A DNA stretch of 64,000 nt from CAYJLF01 sp964371055 (GTDB lineage: Bacteria > Eisenbacteria > RBG-16-71-46 > CAIMUX01), in NCBI GenBank assembly GCA_964371055.1, contig CAYJLF010000005.1, positions 124,001-188,000 on the forward strand, given 5' to 3'. The notes under the pieces are model-generated. The model saw only the letters and a list, made by a program, of their open reading frames with translations. It was not told where the DNA came from and searched no databases. The position numbers were made by a program, and so were the translations under genes. This document shows positions 24,570 through 32,210 of the stretch, piece after piece (position 1 is the stretch's first letter; every line of letters begins with the position of its first letter).

Positions 24570-25583
24570 TCAGTTCCTCCCGGAGGCGACACCAGCCACG
24601 TAGAGGTGGCAGCGCACGCTGCTCTTCCCGACCGGGCGCGCACCAGGCTCCTCGACCCGACAGATCTCCATCACATCGACGCAACGGGCGGCGAAGGGGC
24701 ATCCAGTCCCTTCGGGCCCCAACGGTCCCGTCGCGCGTCCTGCCATCCCGCCCGCCGTCTCGACACCCCGTGCCGTGTCCGCGACCGCCGCCACGAGGGC
24801 GCGCGTGTAAGGATGTGCCGGCGCATCGACGAGGGCGTCGCTCGGTCCCGCCTCCACGACGCGGCCACGGAAGAGGACGAGCACCCGGTCGGCAAGGAAG
24901 CGGGCCGAGGCGAGGTCGTGCGTGATGAGGAGAATCGCCAGGCCGCGCTCCCGCTTGAGCTGCGCGAGGAGGTTCAGGATCCCCATCCGGATCGAGACGT
25001 CGAGCATCGACGTCGGCTCATCCGCGATGAGGAGGTCGGGCTCGGGGGCCAGCGCACGGGCGATCGCCACTCTCTGCCGCTGTCCACCCGAGAGCTCGAA
25101 CGGCTTTCGTCCGATGAACTCCGCCGCCGGCTCGAGCCCCACGGTGCGCAACAGCGCGAGCGCCCGCTCGCGCGCATCCGCCGCCGTGGCGCGGCGGTGG
25201 CGCCGCAGGGGCCGGACCAGGTGGTGGGCGACATCGTGCACCGGGTTCAGCGAGGCGAACGGATCCTGGAAGACCATCTGCACCCGGCCGCGGTAGTCGA
25301 GCGACGCGGCGCGCGGCTCCCGGGAGAGGACCTCCACGCCCGAGAGGAGGATCTCCCCGCGATCCGCCCTCTCCAGGCGTAACAGGATGCGCGCCACGGT
25401 GCTCTTGCCGCTCCCGGACTCACCGACGAGGGCGACGACCTCCCCCCGGTCGACGGTGAACGAGACATCGTCAGCCGCGACCGTCCTCCGCGCGCGCCCG
25501 AGGAGCCCCCGGGAGTGGAAGGTTCGGCAGATACCCCGCACCTCGAGGAGCGGCGACTGAGGCGAGCGGTCTCGATCGGGCAT
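24570..25583 (-). CDS. ABC transporter ATPase 2 (DppF-type)
   Basis: A 337-residue ATPase: Walker A GESGSGKS (54-61), Q-loop in VFQDPFASLNP, signature LSGGQRQR (164-171), Walker B LLIADEP (184-190), and a C-terminal dipeptide-transporter extension GCPFAARCVDVMEIC. It is the natural partner of the DppD-type ATPase at 19017 on the plus strand, so one transporter is split between two operons. ATG 25583 follows CCGGAGG. An open frame to 25655 would place the start inside the promoter and operator, so it was not used. First gene of the minus-strand operon ATPase-GH1-glycosidase/barrel. Confidence 0.88.
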   Translation of the reverse strand: MPDRDRSPQSPLLEVRGICRTFHSRGLLGRARRTVAADDVSFTVDRGEVVALVGESGSGKSTVARILLRLERADRGEILLSGVEVLSREPRAASLDYRGRVQMVFQDPFASLNPVHDVAHHLVRPLRRHRRATAADARERALALLRTVGLEPAAEFIGRKPFELSGGQRQRVAIARALAPEPDLLIADEPTSMLDVSIRMGILNLLAQLKRERGLAILLITHDLASARFLADRVLVLFRGRVVEAGPSDALVDAPAHPYTRALVAAVADTARGVETAGGMAGRATGPLGPEGTGCPFAARCVDVMEICRVEEPGARPVGKSSVRCHLYVAGVASGRN

Positions 25584-25606
25584 CCAGCCTCCGGCCTGCA
25601 AAAAAG

Positions 25607-25631
25607 ACTTTGTTCGCCTGCCGAACATAGT
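25607..25631. promoter_or_regulatory. ROK-type operator, site 2
   Basis: ACTTTGTTCG, five bases (CCTGC), CGAACATAGT. Read on the minus strand its downstream half is CGAACAAAGT, identical to site 1 at 11061-11070, with the same 5-bp centre. It overlaps the -10 of the minus-strand promoter. A separate perfect 12-bp palindrome, TAGTGTACACTA (25628-25639), partly overlaps it. Confidence 0.65.
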
Positions 25632-25655
25632 GTACACTACCGTCGGTTCTGTCAA
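25627..25655 (-). promoter_or_regulatory. Promoter of the ATPase-GH1-glycosidase/barrel operon
   Basis: On the minus strand TTGACA (25655-25650), a 17-nt spacer and CACTAT (25632-25627). The -35 is a perfect consensus; the -10 is weak. The predicted start is about 40 nt before ATG 25583. Operator site 2 covers the -10 and start region, as at site 1. Confidence 0.55.
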
Positions 25656-25772
25656 GAGACTCCTCTTCCTCCCGTCACGTCAAGTCCGCACCCGGGCCCC
25701 CGGGCCGGGCCGGCGGCATCGGGGTCTTCCTGCCCCCCGACACGGTGGGCGAGTTATTGAAAGGAGATCATC

Positions 25773-26417
25773 ATGCGGATCGACAAGGCTTCTTTCGCGG
25801 GTGTCGTGCTGACGGCGTTGTTGCTGTGTGCCGGCAGCGCGTCGGCCCAGTTGCTGAATCCGGGCTTCGAGGCTCCGGACGCGTCGGGCGGCGACCAGCC
25901 GGGCACGGCGAACTGGGACTCGTTCAACTTTGTCTACACGACGGCCGCCGTCGCCCACTCCGGCAGCCAGAGCCTGAAGGTCTTCGGACCCTTTTCCCCC
26001 GGCGGCGGCTCGGGCGCGGTCCAGTCCGTTCCCGCGGCGCCGGGCCAGACCTGGGTCGGCGAAATCTGGGCGCTGAACGCGTCGTTCGACCCGATCGACA
26101 ACGTCGATTTCGGCGTCTTCAAGATCGAGTTCCTTGATGCCGGCGGTAACTTCGCGGCCGGCGGCGTCTTCGGTGTCGACGTCTTCGAGTCGAATCCGAT
26201 CAACGGTGGCGCACCGCTCGACCAGTGGATCCTCCTCGGCGTCGGCACCGCTCCGGCTCCGGCCAACACGGCGTTCGCCCGCGCGGTCGTCGTGAAGGTC
26301 GACGTCGACGGCGGTCAGGGCGGGTCGATGTTCTTCGACGACGCCAACCTCTTCGTCGATGATCCGTCGCCGATCGAGCAGAGCTCCTGGGGCAAGGTGA
26401 AGAGCCTGTTCCGCTAG
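25773..26417 (+). CDS. Exported CenC-like binding protein with short W-G-K-x-K C-terminal tail
   Basis: A 214-residue protein with a signal peptide (GVVLTALLLCAGSASA) and a jelly-roll domain starting QLLNPGFEAPDASGG, like CBM4/9 CenC domains, ending near SMFFDDANLFVD. It is closely similar over its whole globular part to the next gene's product, which instead ends in a FlgD-like Ig domain. Here the protein ends SPIEQSSWGKVKSLFR; the beta-helix protein at 42686 ends with a related W-S-R-I-K segment. ATG follows GAAAGGAG. It is divergent from the ATPase-GH1 operon across operator site 2 and so may be co-regulated. Predicted role: binding of glucan outside the cell. Confidence 0.75.
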   Translation: MRIDKASFAGVVLTALLLCAGSASAQLLNPGFEAPDASGGDQPGTANWDSFNFVYTTAAVAHSGSQSLKVFGPFSPGGGSGAVQSVPAAPGQTWVGEIWALNASFDPIDNVDFGVFKIEFLDAGGNFAAGGVFGVDVFESNPINGGAPLDQWILLGVGTAPAPANTAFARAVVVKVDVDGGQGGSMFFDDANLFVDDPSPIEQSSWGKVKSLFR

Positions 26418-26545
26418 AACGAACCAAGCCACGCCCCGGATCGATCGTGGGCCGCCCTCGACCAGCGGGGGCGGCCCCGGTCTCCAGGGAAAGTCTTCGC
26501 CCGCGGGCGGGATTCGCGGGCGCGCACTTGGAAGGAGGCCAGGCC

Positions 26546-27457
26546 ATGTTGATCCAACCGATCCGGTCCCTCGGCGGCACCCTCGCGCTTGCGATCCTTC
26601 TGCTCGCCGGGATCGCCGGCGGCGCCCCGGCCCAGTTGCTCAACCCGAGCTTCGAGTCCCCCGACGCGTCCGGTGGAGACGTTCCGGGCACCGCCAACTG
26701 GGACACCTTCAACTTCGTCTACACGACGGCCACGGTTTCCTACACAGGGAACCAGTGTCTTAAGACCTTCGGGCCCTTTCTCCCCGGTGGCGGATCCGGC
26801 GGGACGCAGCTACGCCCCGCCCTGCCCGGCCAGATCTGGACGGGTCAGATCCGCGCGCTGAACTGGTCGGCCGACCCGCTGGACAGCGTCGACTTCGGGG
26901 TGTACAAGATCGAGTTCCTGAACGCGAGCCTCCAGCTTGCCGCCGGCGGCCTGGCTGGGGTAGACATCTTCGAGTCGAACCCGATCAACGCCGCCCTTCC
27001 GCCCGACACCTGGACCCTTCTGGGCGTCGGCACCGCTCCCGCCCCGGTCGGCACGGTCTGGGCCCGCGCGGTCATCGTGAAGGTCGACGTGGACGGCGCC
27101 CAGGGCGGGTCGATCTTCTGGGACACTGCCGCGCTTCTACAGCCGGTCGAGAGCGTCTCCGACGCTGCCTCGGCCGCCACGCTCAAGCTGCTGCCGAACA
27201 CGCCGAACCCCTTCTCCCCCTCGACGAACATCCATTTCGCACTGACACAGGACGGTCGGATCGACATCCGCGTCTTCGACGTCGGCGGACGCCTCGTCGC
27301 CAACGTCCTGCAGGCCAGCCGCGCGGCCGGTTCCCACTCCGTCAGGTGGGATGGGACCGACGCTTCCGGCGACCCGGCCCCGGCCGGTGTCTACCGCTGC
27401 GTGATGCGGACCTCCACGGGGCAGCAGGTTTCGCGCAACATCACCCTGGTGCGTTAG
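26546..27457 (+). CDS. Exported CenC-like binding protein with FlgD-like sorting tail
   Basis: A 303-residue paralogue of the preceding protein: signal peptide (GTLALAILLLAGIAGGAPA), jelly-roll domain starting QLLNPSFESPDASGG (about 30-200), then a C-terminal FlgD-like Ig domain (about 215-303) with NTPNPFSPSTNIHFAL and RWDGTDASGDPAPAGVY. ATG 26546 follows GAAGGAGG; the upstream in-frame ATG at 26447 has no site. It lies 11 bp before the GH17 start, so it belongs with the GH17-phosphorylase operon. Likely binds polysaccharide; no catalytic residues are seen. Confidence 0.78.
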   Translation: MLIQPIRSLGGTLALAILLLAGIAGGAPAQLLNPSFESPDASGGDVPGTANWDTFNFVYTTATVSYTGNQCLKTFGPFLPGGGSGGTQLRPALPGQIWTGQIRALNWSADPLDSVDFGVYKIEFLNASLQLAAGGLAGVDIFESNPINAALPPDTWTLLGVGTAPAPVGTVWARAVIVKVDVDGAQGGSIFWDTAALLQPVESVSDAASAATLKLLPNTPNPFSPSTNIHFALTQDGRIDIRVFDVGGRLVANVLQASRAAGSHSVRWDGTDASGDPAPAGVYRCVMRTSTGQQVSRNITLVR

Positions 27458-27468
27458 TCGGGTATCGC

Positions 27469-28575
27469 ATGGCGACGCGACCGCGGCCCGCACTCCCGTG
27501 GCGCCGCCTCTGCGCGGCGCTCGCCCTTTTTGTGGTCGCCGGCCTCGCGACCACAATCCGCGGGGCAGGTTCCCCGGACGCATCCTCCCGCCGAGCCGGA
27601 GGGGATCGGGGAACCCTCCCTCCGGGGGAGGCGCCGTTCATGCAGCGTACGTTTCATCCTTTCAGCGGCGAGCGCTGGACAGGGGACGGGATCGCCTATG
27701 GTCCCCACCGCGACGGGCAGCGCCCGGGCGGCCCCGGCCCCACCCGGGAGCAGCTCCGGGAGGACCTCCACCTCATCGCGAGGCGCTGGGGTCTTCTCCG
27801 CCTCTACGGATCGGCGGAATCTGCCGGGACGATCCTCGAGATCATCCGCACAGACCGCCTCGCGCTGGACGTCATGCTGGGAGTGTGGATCGAGCCGGAG
27901 GAACTTCGGGACGAGCGCGGCGCGGTCGTCGATTCGCTCCCCGCCAAGCGGGCCGCCAACCGCAACGAGATCGACAGCGGCGTCCGACTGGCCGCCGCTT
28001 ACCCTGACATCGTCCGGGCGCTCTGCGTGGGGAACGAGGCGCTGGTCAGCTGGTCCGCCCATCGTTGCCCCCCTGAACTCCTCGTCCGGTATCTTCGGGA
28101 AGCCCGCTCCCGCACCGAGCAGCCCGTCACGACCGCCGACGACTATGGGTTCTGGATCAGACCGGAGAGCGCCGAAATCGCGCGCGAGGTCGATTTCATC
28201 GTGACCCACCTCCACCCGATGTGGAACGGGATCCAGCTGGACGATGCCGTCGCCTGGGTCGATACCACGCTGGCCAAGGTGCGGGCGGCGCACCCGGACC
28301 GCATGGTCATCGTCGGAGAGACCGGATGGGCGACGCGGAAGCACACGGAGGGAGATCAGGGACGACTCATCAAAGGCACACCCGGCGAGGCGCAGCAGAA
28401 GATCTTCCATGATGCGGTGTCGGTCTGGGCCGATCGTGTGCGCGTGCCGCTCATCTTCTTCGAGGCGTTCGACGAGAACTGGAAGGGCGGACCCCACCCG
28501 GACGAGGTGGAGAAGCACTGGGGGCTCTACCGAGCGGACCGGACGCCCAAGGAGGCGGTCGCCGATGTCCGGTGA
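27469..28575 (+). CDS. GH17-type beta-1,3-glucanase
   Basis: A 368-residue protein. An N-terminal hydrophobic segment (LCAALALFVVAGLATTI, 14-30) acts as signal peptide or anchor. The rest matches GH17: GLLRLYGSAESAG (108-120), the acid/base motif CVGNEAL (E190), HLHPMW (248-252) and the nucleophile motif VGETGWAT (E284). GH17 enzymes hydrolyse or transglycosylate beta-1,3-glucans, which makes a beta-1,3-linked substrate the best guess for the whole locus. ATG 27469 lies 11 bp after the previous stop; no strong ribosome site is visible, suggesting coupling. Its last 11 bp overlap the phosphorylase gene. Confidence 0.82.
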   Translation: MATRPRPALPWRRLCAALALFVVAGLATTIRGAGSPDASSRRAGGDRGTLPPGEAPFMQRTFHPFSGERWTGDGIAYGPHRDGQRPGGPGPTREQLREDLHLIARRWGLLRLYGSAESAGTILEIIRTDRLALDVMLGVWIEPEELRDERGAVVDSLPAKRAANRNEIDSGVRLAAAYPDIVRALCVGNEALVSWSAHRCPPELLVRYLREARSRTEQPVTTADDYGFWIRPESAEIAREVDFIVTHLHPMWNGIQLDDAVAWVDTTLAKVRAAHPDRMVIVGETGWATRKHTEGDQGRLIKGTPGEAQQKIFHDAVSVWADRVRVPLIFFEAFDENWKGGPHPDEVEKHWGLYRADRTPKEAVADVR

Positions 28576-31500
28576 TCTCGTTCGGCGCTACCTCGACGCA
28601 CGCCCGGGACGGGCAGGCGTCACCGAAAGCGGGGCTCCCTCGCCCGCGCCCGAGGCGCCGGCCGGCGAGTTCACATCCATCGATGGCGAGGGGTACTACC
28701 GGATCGCACACTGCGATCGCCTGCCTCCGTTCCTCATGAACATCGCGAGCGATGCCGACCTCTGGATGTACGTCACCTCCCGGGGCGGCCTGACCGCCGG
28801 TCGCGTGGATGCCGAAGGAGCGCTCTTCCCCTACGAAACGGTCGACCGGCTCTACGACAACCTCCATCACACCGGCCCGGTCACCCTGGTGCGCGCGCGT
28901 CGAGGGTCCGGCCCCGAAGTGGCGTGGGAGCCGTTCCTCGAGGAGCCCGAGCGGAAGGGGCCCGTGGAACGGTGTTTGTACAAGAATGTCACCGGGAACC
29001 GCGTCGTCTTCGAGGAGGTTCACCGCCACCTTGCACTCGTGTTCCGCTACCGCTGGTCCGCCAGCGACGAGTTCGGCCTCGTGCGCACGGTGGAGCTGGC
29101 GAACGAGGGAGACGACCCGGTCGAGATCTCCATCCTCGACGGGCTGCGGAACATCCTCCCGTACGGCGTGCCTCTCGCCCTCCTGCGCCAGTCGAGTTCG
29201 CTCGTCGACGCCTATAAGCGCGCGGACCTCGACCCGGTCACCGGCCTCGCCGTCTATGCCCTCACCACACGCATCGTCGACCGGGCCGAGGCATCGGAGG
29301 AGTTGCGCGCCAATGTCGTCTGGTGCCGCGGACTCGACACGTTCCGCGTCTGCCTCTCGGCCGATGCCATCGCGATCTTTCGCCGTGGCGAGATGCCCGC
29401 GGGAGAGCGCGTGCTGACCGGCCGGCGCGGCGCCCACCTGGTGGCAGCCTCCTTCGTCCTGGAGGGGCGGACCCAGGCAAGGTGGCACCTGGTCGCCGAT
29501 GTCGGCCGGGACCATCTCCAGGTTGCCGCTCTGCTCGCACGCCTCCGGGGTGGCGGGGATGTCGTGCGATCGATCGATGAGAGCCTGGACAACGCACGGG
29601 ACAACCTCCTCCGGAACGTCGGTAGCGCCGACGGCCTGCAGGTCACCGGAGACCAGCGGGCGGCGGCCCATCATCTGGCGAATGTTCTCTACAACAACAT
29701 GCGCGGCGGTGTCTTTGTCCGGGGCTACTCCCTGCCGAAGCGCGATCTGAGGGACTTCCTCGCGACGCGCAACGCTCGGGTCGCAGTGCGGCACCAGTCG
29801 CTGCTGGAGTCCCTCCCGGAGGCGCTGGCCGCGCCCGACCTCCTCTCCACCGCCGAGCGGACGGGAGACCCGAACTTCGTGCGTCTCGCTTACGAGTACT
29901 TGCCGATCCACTTCAGCCGCCGCCACGGCGACCCGAGCCGCCCCTGGAACCGGTTCGAGATCCGCCTGCGAAACGAGGACGGCACCCCGGCCCTGCGCTA
30001 CGAGGGGAACTGGCGCGACCTGTTCCAGAACTGGGAGGCCATGGCGCACTCGTTCCCCGATTTTCTCCCGGGGATGATCGCCAAGTTCGTCAACGCCTCG
30101 ACGGTGGACGGGTTCAACCCGTACCGCGTGACCCGGGACGGGTTCGAGTGGGAAATCTCCGACCCGAACGACCCCTGGAGCTACATCGGCTACTGGGGTG
30201 ACCACCAGATCGTCTACCTCCTACGCTTCCTGGAGGCGTTGAGTCGTTTCTCCCCGGGAGTCCTCGAGGCGCTGTTCGACCGGGAAATCTTCGGATACGC
30301 CGAGGTCCCGTACCGGATCCGGCCCTACGAGCGGATCGTCGACGACCCGCACGCCACCATCGACTACGACGACGCCCTCGCCGCGCGGATCGAGGCGCGG
30401 GTCCGCGAGATCGGAACCGACGGCCGGTTGGTCCACGACCCGGACGGTGCGATCCGGCACGTCAACCTCGCCGAGAAGCTGCTCGTGCCCGCCCTGTCCA
30501 AACTCTCCAACTTTGTGCCCGGCGGCGGCATCTGGATGAACACGCAGCGGCCCGAGTGGAACGACGCGAACAACGCGCTGGCAGGTTATGGGCTCTCGGT
30601 TGTCACCCTCTGCCACCTGCGCCGGTACCTCCGCTTTCTCCAGCAGTTGCTGGAGGGCCGGGAGAAGACCCAGACGACGCTCTCGACCGAAGTCGCGCGG
30701 TGGCTCCGTGACATCCGCACGGCACTCGATCAGGCGTGCTCACGGCTCGGATCCGCCGACTCCGAGAATTCGTTCCGGGAGGACGTGCTGGACGCCCTGG
30801 GCCATGCGTTTTCGCGCTACCGCGCGGCGGTCTATGCCGGAGGATTGACCGGCCGGGAAGAGGTCTCCGTCCGGGAGATCACCACCCTCTGCCGGGTGGC
30901 GCAGGAGATTCTCGACCACTCGATCCGCTCCAACCGTCGCCAGGACGGGCTCTACCACTCCTACAACCTGCTCGAGCGATCCCGGGACGGCCGGGCGATC
31001 GCCCTCCGCCGCCTTCCGGAGATGCTCGAGGGGCAGGTCGCCGCACTGAGCTCCGGAGTCGTCGAGGGAGAGGACGCCGTTCGTCTGCTGTCGCGCCTCT
31101 TCGAGAGCCGCCTTTACCGCGAGGACCAGCGGAGCTTCCTGCTCCAGCCGGAGCGGGAACTGCCCGGCTTCCTCGAGCGGAACATGATCCCCGAAGCGCG
31201 GATCGAATCCGTGTCCCTGCTGCGGGAGTTGCTCTCGGCAGGCGACCGCTCGATCCTGGCCCGGGATACCCTTGGCACCTGCCGATTCCAGGCCGACCTC
31301 CGGAACGCGCGCGATCTCGCGGCGGCGCTCGACCTCCTCGCGACTCGCGATCGCTGGCGCGCCGCCGTGGAGAGGGACCGGCAGGAAATCCTCGAGGTGT
31401 TCGACGAGGTCTTCCATCATCGGTCGTTCACCGGCCGCTCCGGAGCCATGTACGGCTACGAGGGTCTGGGTTGCATCTACTGGCACATGGTCGCGAAGCT

Positions 31501-32104
31501 CCTGCTGGCATCCCAGGAGGTGGCGCTTCGGGCCCACCGTGATGGTCCCGCCCCGGTCGCACGAGAGCTCGTCCGCGCCTATTTCCGGATCCGCGCCGGG
31601 TTAGGGTTCGAGAAGAGCGTCTCGGAATATGGGGCCTTCCCCACCGATCCGTACTCGCACACCCCCCGGCATGCGGGAGCCCAACAGCCAGGAATGACCG
31701 GGCAGGTCAAGGAGGAGATCCTGACCCGTCTCGGCGAACTCGGTGTCGGGGTCGAGAACGGCACACTCACCTTCCGGCCGGTGTTCCTTCGCCGGTCCGA
31801 GTTCCGCGACCAGCCCGGGACGCTCCGTTGCTTCGACCTGGCCGGCGCCCCCCGGACCATCGAGGTCCCGCCGGGAAGCCTCGCCTTCTCCTTCTGCCAG
31901 GTACCGGTGATCTACGAACTTCGTCGGGAACGCGGGGCTCGGACGAAGATCCGGATCACGACCGCGGACGGACAGCGATCGGACCTCCCCGGCGACAGCC
32001 TGGACCCGGCGTCCAGCCGGGCAATCTTCGGCCGCACGGGTCTCGTCGTGAGGATCGATGTCGAGATCCCGGCTTCCTCCCTCGCGGAGGACGAGGCGGG
32101 CTAG
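28565..32104 (+). CDS. Large clan GH-Q phosphorylase, probably beta-1,3-glucan phosphorylase (GH94/GH149/GH161-like)
   Basis: A 1179-residue cytosolic protein with no signal peptide. The N-terminal third is beta-sandwich-like (GYYRIAHCDRLPPFLMN, FPYETVDRLYDNLHHTGP), the centre is an alpha/alpha barrel with highly conserved-looking blocks YEGNWRDLFQNWEAM, DGFNPYRVTRDGFEWE, YIGYWGDHQIVYLLRFLE and GGGIWMNTQRPEWNDANNAL. This architecture and length fit inverting phosphorylases related to cellobiose phosphorylase, especially the GH149 and GH161 beta-1,3-glucan phosphorylases of about 1100-1200 residues. I cannot assign the family exactly or point to the general acid. Overlap with GH17 by 11 bp implies coupled synthesis: imported oligosaccharides would be converted to glucose 1-phosphate. 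Confidence 0.68.
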   Translation: MSGDLVRRYLDARPGRAGVTESGAPSPAPEAPAGEFTSIDGEGYYRIAHCDRLPPFLMNIASDADLWMYVTSRGGLTAGRVDAEGALFPYETVDRLYDNLHHTGPVTLVRARRGSGPEVAWEPFLEEPERKGPVERCLYKNVTGNRVVFEEVHRHLALVFRYRWSASDEFGLVRTVELANEGDDPVEISILDGLRNILPYGVPLALLRQSSSLVDAYKRADLDPVTGLAVYALTTRIVDRAEASEELRANVVWCRGLDTFRVCLSADAIAIFRRGEMPAGERVLTGRRGAHLVAASFVLEGRTQARWHLVADVGRDHLQVAALLARLRGGGDVVRSIDESLDNARDNLLRNVGSADGLQVTGDQRAAAHHLANVLYNNMRGGVFVRGYSLPKRDLRDFLATRNARVAVRHQSLLESLPEALAAPDLLSTAERTGDPNFVRLAYEYLPIHFSRRHGDPSRPWNRFEIRLRNEDGTPALRYEGNWRDLFQNWEAMAHSFPDFLPGMIAKFVNASTVDGFNPYRVTRDGFEWEISDPNDPWSYIGYWGDHQIVYLLRFLEALSRFSPGVLEALFDREIFGYAEVPYRIRPYERIVDDPHATIDYDDALAARIEARVREIGTDGRLVHDPDGAIRHVNLAEKLLVPALSKLSNFVPGGGIWMNTQRPEWNDANNALAGYGLSVVTLCHLRRYLRFLQQLLEGREKTQTTLSTEVARWLRDIRTALDQACSRLGSADSENSFREDVLDALGHAFSRYRAAVYAGGLTGREEVSVREITTLCRVAQEILDHSIRSNRRQDGLYHSYNLLERSRDGRAIALRRLPEMLEGQVAALSSGVVEGEDAVRLLSRLFESRLYREDQRSFLLQPERELPGFLERNMIPEARIESVSLLRELLSAGDRSILARDTLGTCRFQADLRNARDLAAALDLLATRDRWRAAVERDRQEILEVFDEVFHHRSFTGRSGAMYGYEGLGCIYWHMVAKLLLASQEVALRAHRDGPAPVARELVRAYFRIRAGLGFEKSVSEYGAFPTDPYSHTPRHAGAQQPGMTGQVKEEILTRLGELGVGVENGTLTFRPVFLRRSEFRDQPGTLRCFDLAGAPRTIEVPPGSLAFSFCQVPVIYELRRERGARTKIRITTADGQRSDLPGDSLDPASSRAIFGRTGLVVRIDVEIPASSLAEDEAG

Positions 32105-32210
32105 AGCGCCGTCAGGCACTCCGGAAACGGGCCGGGGGCCGCGACTCTTGCTCTGCTTTCCGAGGCGGTGCTTCCTGGCGTAGAGTCCCTCCGGCGCAGG
32201 GGAGGGACCG

